Below are positions 1 through 9,487 of a DNA stretch of 52,724 nucleotides, piece after piece. A program made the position numbers and the translations under genes. A model generated the notes under the pieces. It was given only the letters and a program-made list of their open reading frames with translations, did not search any database and was not told the origin of the DNA. The DNA comes from Pseudomonadota bacterium (GTDB lineage Bacteria; Pseudomonadota; Gammaproteobacteria; Xanthomonadales; Xanthomonadaceae): NCBI GenBank assembly GCA_963205445.1, contig CAUJJG010000116.1, positions 1 through 52,724 of the forward strand, read 5' to 3'. How positions within the stretch are numbered: position 1 is the stretch's first letter; every line of letters begins with the position of its first letter.

Positions 1-626
1 GCCCGGTAATGCGCGTCGCCGCGCAGCACCGTGTCATATGCGGCGAGGCTGCCCCCCGGTGGACGGTCATCCGGCAACTTCACCGCGGGCGGGGCAACCT
101 GCAGCACGTTCGCAACGGCCTCCACCACCGCATCCTGGGTCGCGAACAAGTCCCGCAAGGGGCGCTCGAACGTCTTCGACCACAGCGCCGTCCCATCGGA
201 GGCCTGCACCAACTGCATCGACAGTGTGAATGCCTCGCCATTGCGGCGCAGGCTGCCGCGCAGCAGGGCATTGGCTCCCAGCCGGTCACCAATGACGCTG
301 TTGAGCTCACTGCTCCCACGGAAACGGAACGAGGACTCCGGGTTGATCACGACCACGCCGGGCAAGTCTCCCAGCGCGCGTGCGAAATGGCGGGAAACGC
401 CATCGGTGAAATACAGGGCATCGGGATCATTCCCGGCATTGTCCAGCGGCAACACGGCCACGACCGTCGTGCCCACTGCGATCGGCTTGCCCGTCGCCTT
501 GCCTTCGGACGTCGGCGGTTGCGGCCGGGAACAGGCCACCAGCAGGGCAACCCCGAACATCAATACCCACCACCCCGCCACCCAACTGCCACGCGTCCAA
601 CGCCCGCCACGTCTGCCTTCCCGCAT
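1..626 (-). CDS. Lipoprotein with TolB-like N-terminal domain (partial, runs off left edge)
   Basis: Translating leftward from the ATG at 626 gives an open frame to the window edge (208 codons, no stop). A hydrophobic stretch ending in LLVAC about 30 residues in is a lipobox, so the product should be an outer- or inner-membrane lipoprotein. It is followed by the pattern VAVLPLDN...YFTDGVSRHFARALGDLPGVVVI...GANALLRGSLRR...WSKTFERPLRDLFATQDAVVEAV. This is the TolB-amino-terminal-like domain (COG5616 type) usually found in front of TPR repeats in regulators and adenylate-cyclase-like proteins. A GGGAGG ribosome site lies about 8 bases before the ATG. The C-terminal part, probably TPRs, is outside the window. 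Domain family is fairly sure; the cellular role is not known. Confidence 0.75.
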   Translation of the reverse strand, partial: MREGRRGGRWTRGSWVAGWWVLMFGVALLVACSRPQPPTSEGKATGKPIAVGTTVVAVLPLDNAGNDPDALYFTDGVSRHFARALGDLPGVVVINPESSFRFRGSSELNSVIGDRLGANALLRGSLRRNGEAFTLSMQLVQASDGTALWSKTFERPLRDLFATQDAVVEAVANVLQVAPPAVKLPDDRPPGGSLAAYDTVLRGDAHYR

Positions 627-767
627 GCCCCGCGCCTCCCGCAACCAAGATGAACCACGCTGTACAACGGAAGAACCACCGCCTTCCGGGCAGGCAAACA
701 ACGCTGCCCGTTGCCTCAGGATTCGCTAGACTGCAGCCTGATGCAAGCCATGTGACCCCAACACCCC

Positions 768-1646
768 ATGTCCGAGGACGACAGTCGGCGCACCGCCGAC
801 ACCGACGAAAAGCCCGCCGACAAGCCACACCGCTCGTGGCTGGACCGCATCAGTGCCGCGCTGTCCGGCGAGCCCACCACCCGGGAGGACCTGGTGGAGC
901 TTCTTCGTGATGTACAGGCCGATGGCGTGATCGGGGCAGACACGCTGCGCATGATGGAAGGCGCCGTAGCCGTGGCCGACATGACCGTTGGCGACGTGAT
1001 GGTGTCCCGTGCACAGATGGTGGCGCTGCCAGCCGATGGAAAATTTCTGGACCTGATGAAACAAGTGGTGGAATCCGGCCACTCGCGTTTCCCCGTGCAC
1101 GGGGAGGACAAGGACGAAATCCTGGGCATCCTGCTGGCCAAGGACCTGCTGCGTGGCGTCGTTGCCGACAATGCCGCCGCCAGCATCCACGAGCTGCTGC
1201 GTCCCGCCGTGCTGATCCCGGAATCAAAGAACCTCAACGTGCTGCTGCGCGAATTCCGGCAATCCCGCAACCACATGGCCATCGTCATCGACGAATACGG
1301 CGGCGTGGCCGGCCTCGTCACCATCGAGGACGTGCTGGAACAGATCGTTGGCGAGATCGACGACGAGCACGACGATGCCGCCGATGCAGGCGTGCTGATC
1401 GCGGCACAGGCCGACGGCCAGTTCGTGGTCGACGCCCTGACGCCGATTGCCGACTTCAACGAGCGTTTTGGCGCCGATTTCCCCGACGATGAGTACGACA
1501 CCATCGGCGGTCTGGTCACCGCCGCCATCGGGCATCTCCCGGAAGCGGGCGAGGAGCTCACCTTGGGCCGCTTCGGTTTCCGCGTCGCACGCGCCGACGC
1601 CCGTCGCCTGCTGGCCCTGCATGTCGCCGTTCACGCGGACCATTGA
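768..1646 (+). CDS. corC: CorC/YbeX-type CBS-domain protein (magnesium/cobalt efflux family)
   Basis: A 292-residue soluble protein. The first ~50 residues are charged. A pair of CBS domains follows (about 60-185, including VMVSRAQMVALPAD, GHSRFPVHGEDKDEILGILLAKDLL and NHMAIVIDEYGGVAGLVTIEDVLEQIVGEI). The transporter-associated CorC_HlyC domain occupies about 205-285 (FNERFGADFPDDEYDTIGGLV). In Enterobacteria the homologue YbeX/CorC sits in the ybeZYX-lnt operon and is linked to Mg/Co homeostasis and ribosome quality. Here it lacks those neighbours and is followed closely by a DUF4105 gene and a CorA-like channel, so this may be a small divalent-cation or envelope group. Start: ATG at 768. 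Family assignment is confident; transport activity is inferred from the family. Confidence 0.9.
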   Translation: MSEDDSRRTADTDEKPADKPHRSWLDRISAALSGEPTTREDLVELLRDVQADGVIGADTLRMMEGAVAVADMTVGDVMVSRAQMVALPADGKFLDLMKQVVESGHSRFPVHGEDKDEILGILLAKDLLRGVVADNAAASIHELLRPAVLIPESKNLNVLLREFRQSRNHMAIVIDEYGGVAGLVTIEDVLEQIVGEIDDEHDDAADAGVLIAAQADGQFVVDALTPIADFNERFGADFPDDEYDTIGGLVTAAIGHLPEAGEELTLGRFGFRVARADARRLLALHVAVHADH

Positions 1647-1659
1647 GGCGCAAGGCCCG

Positions 1660-2871
1660 GTGCCCGCGCACGCACGGGGGCTGGTGTGGTTTGGGCTGCT
1701 GCTGATGCTGTTTGTCGGCATTGCACGGGCACAGCCCACGGCGCCCCCCCCGCCCCCCCGCATCGGCGTGTTGACCATGGCCCCAGGCGAAGTGTTCTGG
1801 GAGCGTTTCGGCCACGATGCCATCGTGGTGGCCCCCGCCAACGGCCAGGCCATCAGCTACAACTTCGGCTATTTCGACATGACGGAACCCGGCTTCGTGG
1901 GCCGGTTCCTGCGCGGCCGCATGCAGTACATGCTGGTGGCTCTGCCACTGGAAGAAGACCTCGTCTACTACCGCAACGTCGGCCGTGGGGTAACCCTGCA
2001 ATGGCTGGACCTGCCCTCCGGGCAAGCGCAGGCCTTGGCCGATGCGCTGACCGAAAATGCGCGCCCAGAGAACGCACGCTACCGCTACGACTATTTCACC
2101 GACAACTGCGCCACGCGCGTACGCGACGCCTTGAACCATGCGCTCGGTGGCCAGCTGCGCCGGCGCACTGAATCCCGGTCCAGCGGTGACACCTGGCGTA
2201 GTGAAGCACTCCGCTTGTCCGCGCCCGCCCCATGGATGTGGCTGGGTTTCGACATCATTTTGGGGCCGGCGTCAGACAAGCCGCTCACCCGTTGGCAGCA
2301 GGACTTCCTGCCACGACGACTCGCTGACGATTTGCGGGAACTCAAGCAGGCGGATGGCCGGCCGCTGGTGGCCACCGAACTCAACCTGCTCCCGCATCGG
2401 CAAGCGGCCGAACCCAACGAGCAAGCACTTGCACTGTGGCCATGGCTGCTCTGTGGCGCGATGCTGGCCGGCATGACATTGGTTCTCACCCCGCGCAGGC
2501 CGCGCTTGGTGGCGACTGCCTGCCTGCCCTTCTGGTTGGCCTGCGGGCTGCTGGGGTGGGTGCTCGCCTGCGCCTGGGCGTTCACCGACCATCAGGCCAT
2601 CTGGGCCAACCGCAATTTGCTGCTGATGAACCCGCTCTGCCTGCTGCTGCTGCCGGGCGCGTGGGCTGTGGCACGCGGCAAGCCACCGGTACGCGGTTTC
2701 CGAGGCATTCTCGTCGTTGTCGCGGCGACGGCGGCGCTGGCCTGCCTGCCACTGTGGTTGCAGGTTTCGCCACAGCGCAACGGCCACTGGCTGGCCCTGC
2801 TGTTACCCTTGCATGCCGCGCTTGCGTGGGCTTTCCTGCACCTGCAAACGGCACCCAGAAGCACGGCTTGA
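1660..2871 (+). CDS. DUF4105 (Lnb N-terminal periplasmic) membrane protein
   Basis: The protein has an N-terminal signal sequence (LVWFGLLLMLFVGIARA, then QP). A DUF4105 domain follows (FGHDAIVV, YNFGYFDM, GFVGRFLRGRMQYML, YYRNVGRGV, YDYFTDNCATRVRDAL), with the family's conserved Cys at about residue 150. The C-terminal ~150 residues hold four or five membrane helices. DUF4105 is related to papain-like and amidase folds, and members are thought to act on envelope substrates; the reaction is not established. I favour the GTG at 1660, preceded by GAGG at 1645-1648, which gives 403 residues starting right at the signal peptide. An in-frame ATG at 1621, overlapping the end of corC, would add 13 residues but has no ribosome site. 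It is probably co-transcribed with corC. Confidence 0.8.
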   Translation: MPAHARGLVWFGLLLMLFVGIARAQPTAPPPPPRIGVLTMAPGEVFWERFGHDAIVVAPANGQAISYNFGYFDMTEPGFVGRFLRGRMQYMLVALPLEEDLVYYRNVGRGVTLQWLDLPSGQAQALADALTENARPENARYRYDYFTDNCATRVRDALNHALGGQLRRRTESRSSGDTWRSEALRLSAPAPWMWLGFDIILGPASDKPLTRWQQDFLPRRLADDLRELKQADGRPLVATELNLLPHRQAAEPNEQALALWPWLLCGAMLAGMTLVLTPRRPRLVATACLPFWLACGLLGWVLACAWAFTDHQAIWANRNLLLMNPLCLLLLPGAWAVARGKPPVRGFRGILVVVAATAALACLPLWLQVSPQRNGHWLALLLPLHAALAWAFLHLQTAPRSTA

Positions 2872-2891
2872 ACAGGCTCAGGAGCCACCCG

Positions 2892-3887
2892 ATGTCGGAA
2901 ACCACCGCCCTTCCTGCCTGCGTGGTGAACTCTGCCGCCTACGACCGCAGCGGCCAGCGTCAGGACATTTCGCTCGATGCCATCAGCGACGTGCTGGCCG
3001 TCGACGATGGCAGCTTTGTCTGGGTGGGCCTGTACGAACCCGAAAACGCCCTCCTGGACAAGCTGCAGGAAGAATTCGGCCTGCACGATCTGGCCATCGA
3101 AGACGCCCAAAACGCCCACCAGCGCCCCAAGCTCGAGCCTTATGGCAACAGCCTGTTCATCGCTGCCCATACGGCGCAACGGCAGCACGACCATGTCTGC
3201 TTCGGCGAAACCCACATCTTCATGGGGCCGCGCTTCCTGATCACCGTCCGTCACGGCGCGTCGCTGAGCTACGCCGGCGTGCGCCAACGCCTGGAGCGGG
3301 AACCAGAGCTGCTGGCGCGCGGCCCAACGGCAGCCTTGCACGCGGTGCTCGACTTCATCGTCGACAACTACCAGCCCATCGTCTCCGATTTCGAGGCCTT
3401 GCTGGACGCGTTGGAACAAGACGTCTTCTCGGAAAGCTACCGCCGCGGCACCACCCGCAGGCTGTACGAACTGCGCAAGGACCTTGCCAAGATGCGCATG
3501 GCGGTCGCCCCGATGCAGGACATCCTGTCGCAGCTGTTGCGCACGCCCACCTTCGCCATCCCGGACATCATTCGGCCCTATTTCCGCGACGTCCATGACC
3601 ACGCCGTGCGCGTGGGCGACAGCATCGATACCCTGCGCGAAATGGTGACGGCGGCCATGAACGTCAACCTGTCACTGGTCACCGTGGCCCAGGGCGAGAT
3701 CGTGAAGAAGCTGGCAGGTTGGGCCGGCTTGCTGGCGGCGCCCACCCTGATCACCAGCTGGTACGGCATGAACTTCGTGCACATGCCGGAGCTGGCCGGA
3801 CGCTACAGCTACTGGGTCCTGATCGGCATCGTCGCCCTGGTCTGCGTAAGCCTGTACGGCTATCTGCGCAAGATCGACTGGCTCTGA
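2892..3887 (+). CDS. corA: CorA-family magnesium/divalent-cation channel
   Basis: 331 residues in the CorA/MIT layout: a long cytoplasmic alpha/beta and coiled-coil part, then two C-terminal membrane helices. The signature YGMNF is at about residues 291-295, after helix 1 (GLLAAPTLITSW), and the protein ends in a short basic tail (YGYLRKIDWL). The GMN motif is the ion-selectivity loop of CorA pentamers, so inner-membrane Mg2+ (or Co2+/Zn2+) transport is expected. The ATG at 2892 has AGGAG about 8 bases upstream. It follows the DUF4105 gene by 20 bases, so one operon with corC is likely. Its stop codon directly abuts the stop of the convergent DUF819 gene. Whether it is CorA proper or a zinc-exporting ZntB-like paralogue cannot be settled by eye. 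Confidence 0.88.
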   Translation: MSETTALPACVVNSAAYDRSGQRQDISLDAISDVLAVDDGSFVWVGLYEPENALLDKLQEEFGLHDLAIEDAQNAHQRPKLEPYGNSLFIAAHTAQRQHDHVCFGETHIFMGPRFLITVRHGASLSYAGVRQRLEREPELLARGPTAALHAVLDFIVDNYQPIVSDFEALLDALEQDVFSESYRRGTTRRLYELRKDLAKMRMAVAPMQDILSQLLRTPTFAIPDIIRPYFRDVHDHAVRVGDSIDTLREMVTAAMNVNLSLVTVAQGEIVKKLAGWAGLLAAPTLITSWYGMNFVHMPELAGRYSYWVLIGIVALVCVSLYGYLRKIDWL

Positions 3888-5147
3888 CTACCCGCCCGCC
3901 ATGCGCTGCAAGACTTGCCCCAAGCCATAGGCGATCACCGTTCCGGTTGCATAGCCCACCGTCCCCAACAGCACCCCCACCGGTGCCAACGTGGGATGGA
4001 AAGCCGCGGCAACCACGGGGGCGGAAGCCGCCGCACCGATATTGCCCTGCGATCCGATCGCAAAATAGAACAGCGGCGCCTTCACGATCCGTGCCGCCCC
4101 CCACAGTACGAGGACGTGTACCGCCATCCACACCGCCCCCAGCAGCAGCAACAACGGCCGGTCCGCCAGCTGCATGAAATCCATCTGCATGCCGATGCTT
4201 GCGATCAGGAAATACAGGCAGGCACTGCCAACCTTGGCCATGCCCGCATTCTCCAACCGTCGAACCGGCGTGAAGCTCAGCAGCAGACCCGCAAGGGTGG
4301 ACAACACGATCACCCACACGAAGGACGAGTCCAGACTGAATCGCGCAGCATTGGGAACATTCGCCCCGAACCACGCTGAAACCGGTGCCGCCACCGCATG
4401 TGCCAATCCGACGATACCAAAGCCGAGACCGATGATGACCATCAGATCCGTGAGTGTCGGAATGCGCGCATTCGCCGCCTCGTGTTCCTCCAACCGCGTC
4501 TTCATCTGGTCGATGGCACGGGTATCCGCGCCGCTGCGCGCGTCGATCTGCGCTGCACGCCCGGCCATGAACAACAAGATGGCCATCCAGGTGTTCGCGA
4601 TTGCCACGTCCACCACTGCAAACTGCCCGAACAAGGTGGCATCGACGCCGTAGATTTCACGGATCGCCACCATGTTGGCACCGCCGCCGATCCAGCTTCC
4701 GGACAGCGCGGCCATGCCTTTCCAGACATCGCCTGCCACCACCGAGGGCAGGAACCAGTCAAACAGCTGGAACGCAACGATCGCCCCCAGCACGATGCCC
4801 AGCGTGCCCGCGCAGAACACGAACAGCAGGCGCGGGCCAAGGCTCAGCACACCCTTCAGGTCGATGGTCAAGGTGAGCAGCACCAGCGCCACCGGCAGCA
4901 GCACCCGGCTGGAAATCGGGTTGTAGATCGCCCCTTGGGTGCCGTCAATCAAGCCAACGGTGTTGTAGAGCGCCGGCACGAAATAGCACAGCAGCAACGC
5001 AGGAACCCAGGAAAAGAATTTCTTCCAGAACGGCGTCGGCCCACTGGACAACCAGAAGATCAGGCCCAAGGTGGCTGCGATCAGGCCGAAAATAACGATG
5101 TCGTTTTGGATCAATGCAGCAGCGGGTTCGCTTGACTCTAGCGCCAT
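3888..5147 (-). CDS. DUF819 family integral membrane protein
   Basis: About 419 residues with roughly ten to twelve hydrophobic segments. They include ALIQNDIVIFGLIAATLGLIFW near the N terminus, a glycine-rich ALSGSWIGGGANMVAI stretch near the middle and GSQGNIGAAASAPVV near the C terminus. Both are typical of DUF819 (YjcL-like) membrane proteins, a family distantly related to sodium-dependent transporters whose substrate is unknown. An acidic cytoplasmic loop (RLEEHEAANARIPTL) divides the two halves. I chose the ATG at 5147 over the one at 5180 because a strong hairpin that probably ends the upstream peptidase transcript lies at 5184-5206, immediately before 5180. Neither start has a clear ribosome site. 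It is convergent with corA, with zero spacing. Confidence 0.82.
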   Translation of the reverse strand: MALESSEPAAALIQNDIVIFGLIAATLGLIFWLSSGPTPFWKKFFSWVPALLLCYFVPALYNTVGLIDGTQGAIYNPISSRVLLPVALVLLTLTIDLKGVLSLGPRLLFVFCAGTLGIVLGAIVAFQLFDWFLPSVVAGDVWKGMAALSGSWIGGGANMVAIREIYGVDATLFGQFAVVDVAIANTWMAILLFMAGRAAQIDARSGADTRAIDQMKTRLEEHEAANARIPTLTDLMVIIGLGFGIVGLAHAVAAPVSAWFGANVPNAARFSLDSSFVWVIVLSTLAGLLLSFTPVRRLENAGMAKVGSACLYFLIASIGMQMDFMQLADRPLLLLLGAVWMAVHVLVLWGAARIVKAPLFYFAIGSQGNIGAAASAPVVAAAFHPTLAPVGVLLGTVGYATGTVIAYGLGQVLQRMAGG

Positions 5148-5183
5148 GCAGGGCAATTCCAATTTCGATCGATGGAGCATGCG

Positions 5184-5206
5184 CTGGCCGGCGTTTTGCC
5201 GGCCAG
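5184..5206 (-). terminator. Hairpin after the S9 peptidase gene
   Basis: A 9-bp perfect stem, CTGGCCGGC / GCCGGCCAG, around a 5-base loop lies 11 bases past the peptidase stop codon. There is no U-run after it on the minus strand, so it may be a weak or Rho-assisted terminator, or an mRNA 3'-end stabiliser. Confidence 0.45.
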
Positions 5207-5217
5207 AATGGGTGGCA

Positions 5218-7293
5218 TCACTGCCCGATGTGCTGCTTCAGCCAGGCGTTGACGGTGTCATGCCAGAGCACGCTGTTCTGCGCCTTGAGCACCCAGTGAT
5301 TCTCGTCCGGGAAGTACAGCAGTTTCGACTCCACGCCCTTGCGCTGCAGGGCGGTGAATGCCGACAGACTCTGATCCAGCGGCACCCGGAAATCGTTCTG
5401 CCCGGCAACCACCAGCATCGGCGTCTGCCACTTGCCGATATGCCGCGCCGGGTTGTACTTCTCGTAGTTGTCCGGCTGATCGAAGATGCTGCCGCCGTTC
5501 TCCCATTCGGAGAACCACAGTTCCTCGGTCACCAGCCCCATCGAACGGTTGTCGAACACGCCGTTGTGGGTCACCAGACATTTGAACGGTGCGCTGCCGT
5601 CGGCATTGAACCAATTGCCGGCGATCCAGTTGGTCATGTAGCCGCCATAACTGGCGCCCAGCGCGCAGGCCTTGCTGCCATCGAGGAACGCGTATTTTTG
5701 CTGCGCCGCCGCCCAGCCTTTCTGCAGGTCTTCCAACGGGCGGTCGCCCCAGTGGCCGCTGATGCTGTCGGTGAATTTCTGGCCGTAGCCGGTGCTGCCA
5801 TGGAAATCGATCATCACCACCGCATAGCCCTGCCCCGCATAGGTCTGCGGGTTCCAGCGGTAGCTCCAGCCGTTGCCGAAGCTGCCCTGCGGGCCGCCGT
5901 GGATCAGGAAGGCAACCGGGTACTTCTTGCCTTCCTCATAGTTCCACGGTTTGACCACGTAGCCATGCACGGTCTCGTTGTTCCAGCCGATGAAGGTGAA
6001 CTGCTCGTATGCCCCCCAGGCCACGTCCGGCAGCATCTCGCCAGCACTCGGCGTGATTGCGCGAATGCCGGCCTTGCCATCAAGACTGGTGGTGGCGATC
6101 ACGTCGCCGCTGCGCAGCGTATTGCGTGCGAACGCCAAGCTCGGGCCCGCCAAGGCGAAGGCCGACACGCTGCCATCCTTGACCACGGTCTCCACCTCGC
6201 CATTGGCCAGAGAGACACGGAACAGCGGATGCTGGCCCAGCTCGGTTGCGGTGGTGTAAATCCACTTGCCGTCGGCGGAGAGGGTGATGCCGTCCGCCGA
6301 GGCATCCCAGCGCGGGGCCAGTTCACGGGTCTTGCCAGTGGCCAGATCCATCGCCATCAGCGCGAAGCGATCCGCCTCGAACCCCGGGCGCGCCATCGCG
6401 CGGTAATACAGGGTCTTGCCGTCGGCGCTGAACACCGGGCCGGCATCCCAAGCCTTGTTGGCGGCGGTGAGGTTGCGCGCACCACTGCCATCGGCCCGCA
6501 CCAGCCAGATGTCGAAATTGGTGCTCCAGGCCTCGTCACGCCCCCCTTGCCGCACGCTCATGGCCGCCGATTGGCCATCCGGCGCCCAGGCAAAATCCCC
6601 CAGATCACCGAAAGGCTTGGAAGGAATGTCGCCATGGATGGCGCCGCTGAGCAAGGTGGCCGTATTCAGCATGTCCTTGCCGCCCAGCTTGGCCGCGAAC
6701 ACGCGATTCAGGCGGCCGTCGGCCCAGGTGTCCCAATGGCGCACAAACAGCTTGTCGTGCAGCACGCCCGAGGCGGTGCGTGCCTCCGTCGCGTCCAGTC
6801 TGGCCTTGGTGCAGCCAAGATCGGCCTTGCAGTCGGGGAACACCGCAAACGCCAACGCCACCTGCTTGCCATCCGGCGAGAGCTTGTAGCCATCGACATC
6901 CAAGGGGAAGGCGGTCAACTGCTGTGCCTGCCCGCCCATGCTGGGCATGGCATACAGCTGCATGGAACCGGACTTGGCACTGAGGAAGTACAGCGTCTTG
7001 CCATCCGGCGAGAACGCCGGTGAATTCACGCTCCAGCCCTCCGGCGAAATCTGCTTCGGCGACGCAAGGTCACGGGTCACCAGATTGCGCTGCCACAGCG
7101 ACGTGGTGGACTTGTTCGTCCCCTTCTCCGCAACACGTTTGGCAAACACCAGCACGCGCCCGTCCGGGGACAGGGTCGGTGCGGAATGACGGTCCATCGT
7201 CGTCATGTCCTGCACGGTAAAACCGCGCTCTCCCGCGAGAGCAGGCAGCGACAGCGCGAGGGCAAGCGGAAGGAGAGCGTGGCGAAGGTTCAT
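5218..7293 (-). CDS. Secreted S9 family prolyl-oligopeptidase-type peptidase
   Basis: 691 residues: a signal peptide (MNLRHALLPLALALSLPALAG), a beta-propeller domain with repeated 'SPDG..' blades (about 25-400), then an alpha/beta-hydrolase domain. The triad is visible: Ser near residue 548 in GASYGGYM, Asp near 633 in GQNDFRVP, and His near 667 in DENHWVL. The FLIHGGPQGSFG oxyanion region is also present. This is the dipeptidyl-peptidase/acylaminoacyl-peptidase group (S9C-like), which releases short peptides from oligopeptides in the periplasm or outside the cell. The gene follows the OPT transporter gene by 64 bases on the same strand. The two are likely co-expressed, supplying and importing peptides. 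Family is confident; exact specificity is not readable. Confidence 0.92.
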   Translation of the reverse strand: MNLRHALLPLALALSLPALAGERGFTVQDMTTMDRHSAPTLSPDGRVLVFAKRVAEKGTNKSTTSLWQRNLVTRDLASPKQISPEGWSVNSPAFSPDGKTLYFLSAKSGSMQLYAMPSMGGQAQQLTAFPLDVDGYKLSPDGKQVALAFAVFPDCKADLGCTKARLDATEARTASGVLHDKLFVRHWDTWADGRLNRVFAAKLGGKDMLNTATLLSGAIHGDIPSKPFGDLGDFAWAPDGQSAAMSVRQGGRDEAWSTNFDIWLVRADGSGARNLTAANKAWDAGPVFSADGKTLYYRAMARPGFEADRFALMAMDLATGKTRELAPRWDASADGITLSADGKWIYTTATELGQHPLFRVSLANGEVETVVKDGSVSAFALAGPSLAFARNTLRSGDVIATTSLDGKAGIRAITPSAGEMLPDVAWGAYEQFTFIGWNNETVHGYVVKPWNYEEGKKYPVAFLIHGGPQGSFGNGWSYRWNPQTYAGQGYAVVMIDFHGSTGYGQKFTDSISGHWGDRPLEDLQKGWAAAQQKYAFLDGSKACALGASYGGYMTNWIAGNWFNADGSAPFKCLVTHNGVFDNRSMGLVTEELWFSEWENGGSIFDQPDNYEKYNPARHIGKWQTPMLVVAGQNDFRVPLDQSLSAFTALQRKGVESKLLYFPDENHWVLKAQNSVLWHDTVNAWLKQHIGQ

Positions 7294-7357
7294 GGCGTGG
7301 CTCCGTTGATGCGGGCGAATGCGGAAAGCCCGCGGCCAGCGCGGGCGTCGTGAAGGA

Positions 7358-9331
7358 TCAAGCAGCGTTCGGGTTGGCTTTGGCGCCGGTGCGGTAGAGC
7401 AGCCAGCCGATCACGGCCAGCACCGCAAGGCCCACCCACTTGCCTTGCTGCAGGGCCTCCGGCAGCGCGATCACGTCGGCGCGTCCCGAGACCACGATGG
7501 GGATGGCGATGAAGATGCCCATCAGCGCCTCGCCGGTGATCAGGCCGGCGGCAAACAGCGTGCCCGGGCGGTGCAGGCGGTCGCGCGCCGCTTCATCATG
7601 CGTCCCCACCATGCCATGCCGCTTTTCGACCAAATACGCCAGCAGGCCACCCAGGAAGATCGGCACCATCAGCTCCAGAGGCAGATAGATGCCGATCGCC
7701 GCGGCCAGCACCGGCACCCGGAAGGTCTTGCCGCTGGCCTTCAGCCATTCGTCGATGGCGATGATCACCGCGCCAACCACGGCACCGATGCCGATGATCG
7801 TCCACGGCAGCTCGCCGCCGAACATGCCCTTGGCCACCGAGGCCATCAGCGTGGCCTGTGGCGCCGACAGCGCGTTGGGGTGCTCGGGCGTGGGCGCGCC
7901 GATGCCGTAGGCCTGCGCCAGCAGGTTCAGCACCGGCGCCATGATCAGCGCGCAGGAGAACGCACCGATGCCCAGCATCAACTGCTGCTTCCACGGCGTT
8001 GCGCCAACGATGTAACCGGCCTTGAGATCCTGCAGGTTGTCACCGCCGACCGCCGCCGCGCAGCAGACCACCGCGCCGATCATGATCGCCGCCACCGCCC
8101 CCAGCGGCGCGCCTGCCGTCCCCACGGCCATCTTTCCGGCCTCGCCCAGCAACACCAGCAGCACCGCTGACGCGAACAGGATCGTCGCGATCGTGATGCC
8201 CGACACCGGGTTGTTGGAGCTGCCCACCAAGCCGGCCAGATAGGCCGACACGGACACGAACAGGAAGCCGGCCACGATCATGATGATCGCCATCGGAATG
8301 CTGACGTGCCACATGCCGACGATGGCCTGGTACAGCAGCAGCAGCGGCACCACGAAGGCGACCAGCGCCACCAGCATCCACTTCATCGGCAGGTCGCGCT
8401 CGGTCTCCGCCACCGTCTCGTCGCCGCCCTTGCGCGCAGCTGCAATCCCGCTCTTGACGCCCGACAGCAGCGACTTGCGCAGCGAGAACAGCGTCCACAC
8501 CCCGCCGATCAGCATCGCGCCGACGCCCAGATAGCGGATCTTGGCCGACCAGATCGCGCCGGCAATGTCTTCCGCACCGGCACCCGCGATCTTGGCGGCC
8601 AGCGCCGGATCGGTGTCGAGGAAGGCCATGTGATACAGCGGGATGGCGATGTGCCAGGACAGGATCGAACCGGATACGACCACAATGCCGATGTTGAGGC
8701 CGACGATATAGCCCACGCCGAGCAGCGCTGGCGACAGATTGGTGCCCATGTAGCCCAGGTACTTGCCGAAGAAGCCCGCACCGGCGGCGGTATCCGGGAT
8801 CAGGCGCATGCCGCTGGCGGCGGCGGCCTTGATCAACCCACCCAGGCTTGCGGACAGGGCCAGGATCTTCAACCCCGGGCCGGGGTTTTCGCCGGCTTTC
8901 AGCACTTCCGCCGCGGCCTTGCCTTCGGGGAAGGGCAACGGCTCCTCGACGATCATCGAGCGCCGCAGCGGCACCGAGAACAGCACCCCGAGCAGGCCGC
9001 CGAGGCCGGCGATCGCCAACACCCAGGAATATTTGAAGTCGTCCCAGTAGCCCAGAATGATCAGCGCCGGAATGGTGAAGATGACGCCGGCGGCAATCGA
9101 CGAACCGGCCGACGCACCGGTCTGCACGATGTTGTTTTCGAGGATGGTGCCGCCGCCGAGCAGGCGCAACACACCCATCGAGACCACCGCAGCAGGAATC
9201 GCGGTGGCGATGGTCAGGCCTGCAAACAGGCCCAGATAGGCATTGGCGGCGGACAGGATCACCGCCAGCACGATGGCCAGCAGCACCGCGCGGAATGTCA
9301 GCTGCGGCGCAGCCTTGCCCGAATTCGACAT
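7358..9331 (-). CDS. Oligopeptide transporter, OPT family
   Basis: 657 residues with about 14-16 membrane helices and family signatures: SAANAYLGLFAGLTIATAIPAAVVSMGVLR near the start, ENNIVQTGASAGSSIAAGVIFTIPAL, PFPEGKAAAEVLKAGE, and VGGDNLQDLKAGYIVGATPWKQQ in the second half. These match the bacterial OPT/TIGR00733 group, proton-coupled importers of oligopeptides or metal-peptide chelates in the inner membrane. It is transcribed toward the secreted S9 peptidase gene, which starts 64 bases downstream, and diverges from a POT transporter gene 156 bases away. Third codon positions are almost entirely G/C, more so than in several neighbours. Family is confident; the substrate is inferred from context. 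Confidence 0.92.
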   Translation of the reverse strand: MSNSGKAAPQLTFRAVLLAIVLAVILSAANAYLGLFAGLTIATAIPAAVVSMGVLRLLGGGTILENNIVQTGASAGSSIAAGVIFTIPALIILGYWDDFKYSWVLAIAGLGGLLGVLFSVPLRRSMIVEEPLPFPEGKAAAEVLKAGENPGPGLKILALSASLGGLIKAAAASGMRLIPDTAAGAGFFGKYLGYMGTNLSPALLGVGYIVGLNIGIVVVSGSILSWHIAIPLYHMAFLDTDPALAAKIAGAGAEDIAGAIWSAKIRYLGVGAMLIGGVWTLFSLRKSLLSGVKSGIAAARKGGDETVAETERDLPMKWMLVALVAFVVPLLLLYQAIVGMWHVSIPMAIIMIVAGFLFVSVSAYLAGLVGSSNNPVSGITIATILFASAVLLVLLGEAGKMAVGTAGAPLGAVAAIMIGAVVCCAAAVGGDNLQDLKAGYIVGATPWKQQLMLGIGAFSCALIMAPVLNLLAQAYGIGAPTPEHPNALSAPQATLMASVAKGMFGGELPWTIIGIGAVVGAVIIAIDEWLKASGKTFRVPVLAAAIGIYLPLELMVPIFLGGLLAYLVEKRHGMVGTHDEAARDRLHRPGTLFAAGLITGEALMGIFIAIPIVVSGRADVIALPEALQQGKWVGLAVLAVIGWLLYRTGAKANPNAA

Positions 9332-9487
9332 CGAGATACCCCGTCAATTCATCAACCGACGAAACCTAGCGGCTGCGGCACGACAAGTCCAGTGCGGAAA
9401 GTCCCGACCGCACCCCTGCAGCAACGATGCAACGCGCAGCCGGCGGGGCCGCATCCGCCATACTTCGGCATCGCCACGGGGATCCCC

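Noticed and set aside
627-767. Promoter or Mg-sensing leader ahead of corC
   Set aside because: A TAGACT at 727-732 has no properly spaced -35, and the region is too short for a structured M-box-type leader. Left unannotated.
5071-7023. 650-codon open frame on the plus strand opposite the S9 peptidase gene
   Set aside because: It is antisense to a gene with a complete catalytic triad. Long antisense frames are expected at this GC content and codon bias, and the product has no recognisable domain.
8306-9487. Upstream extension of the POT transporter frame, about 394 codons
   Set aside because: It reads antisense through the OPT gene. The conserved POT N terminus begins at the ATG at 9488.
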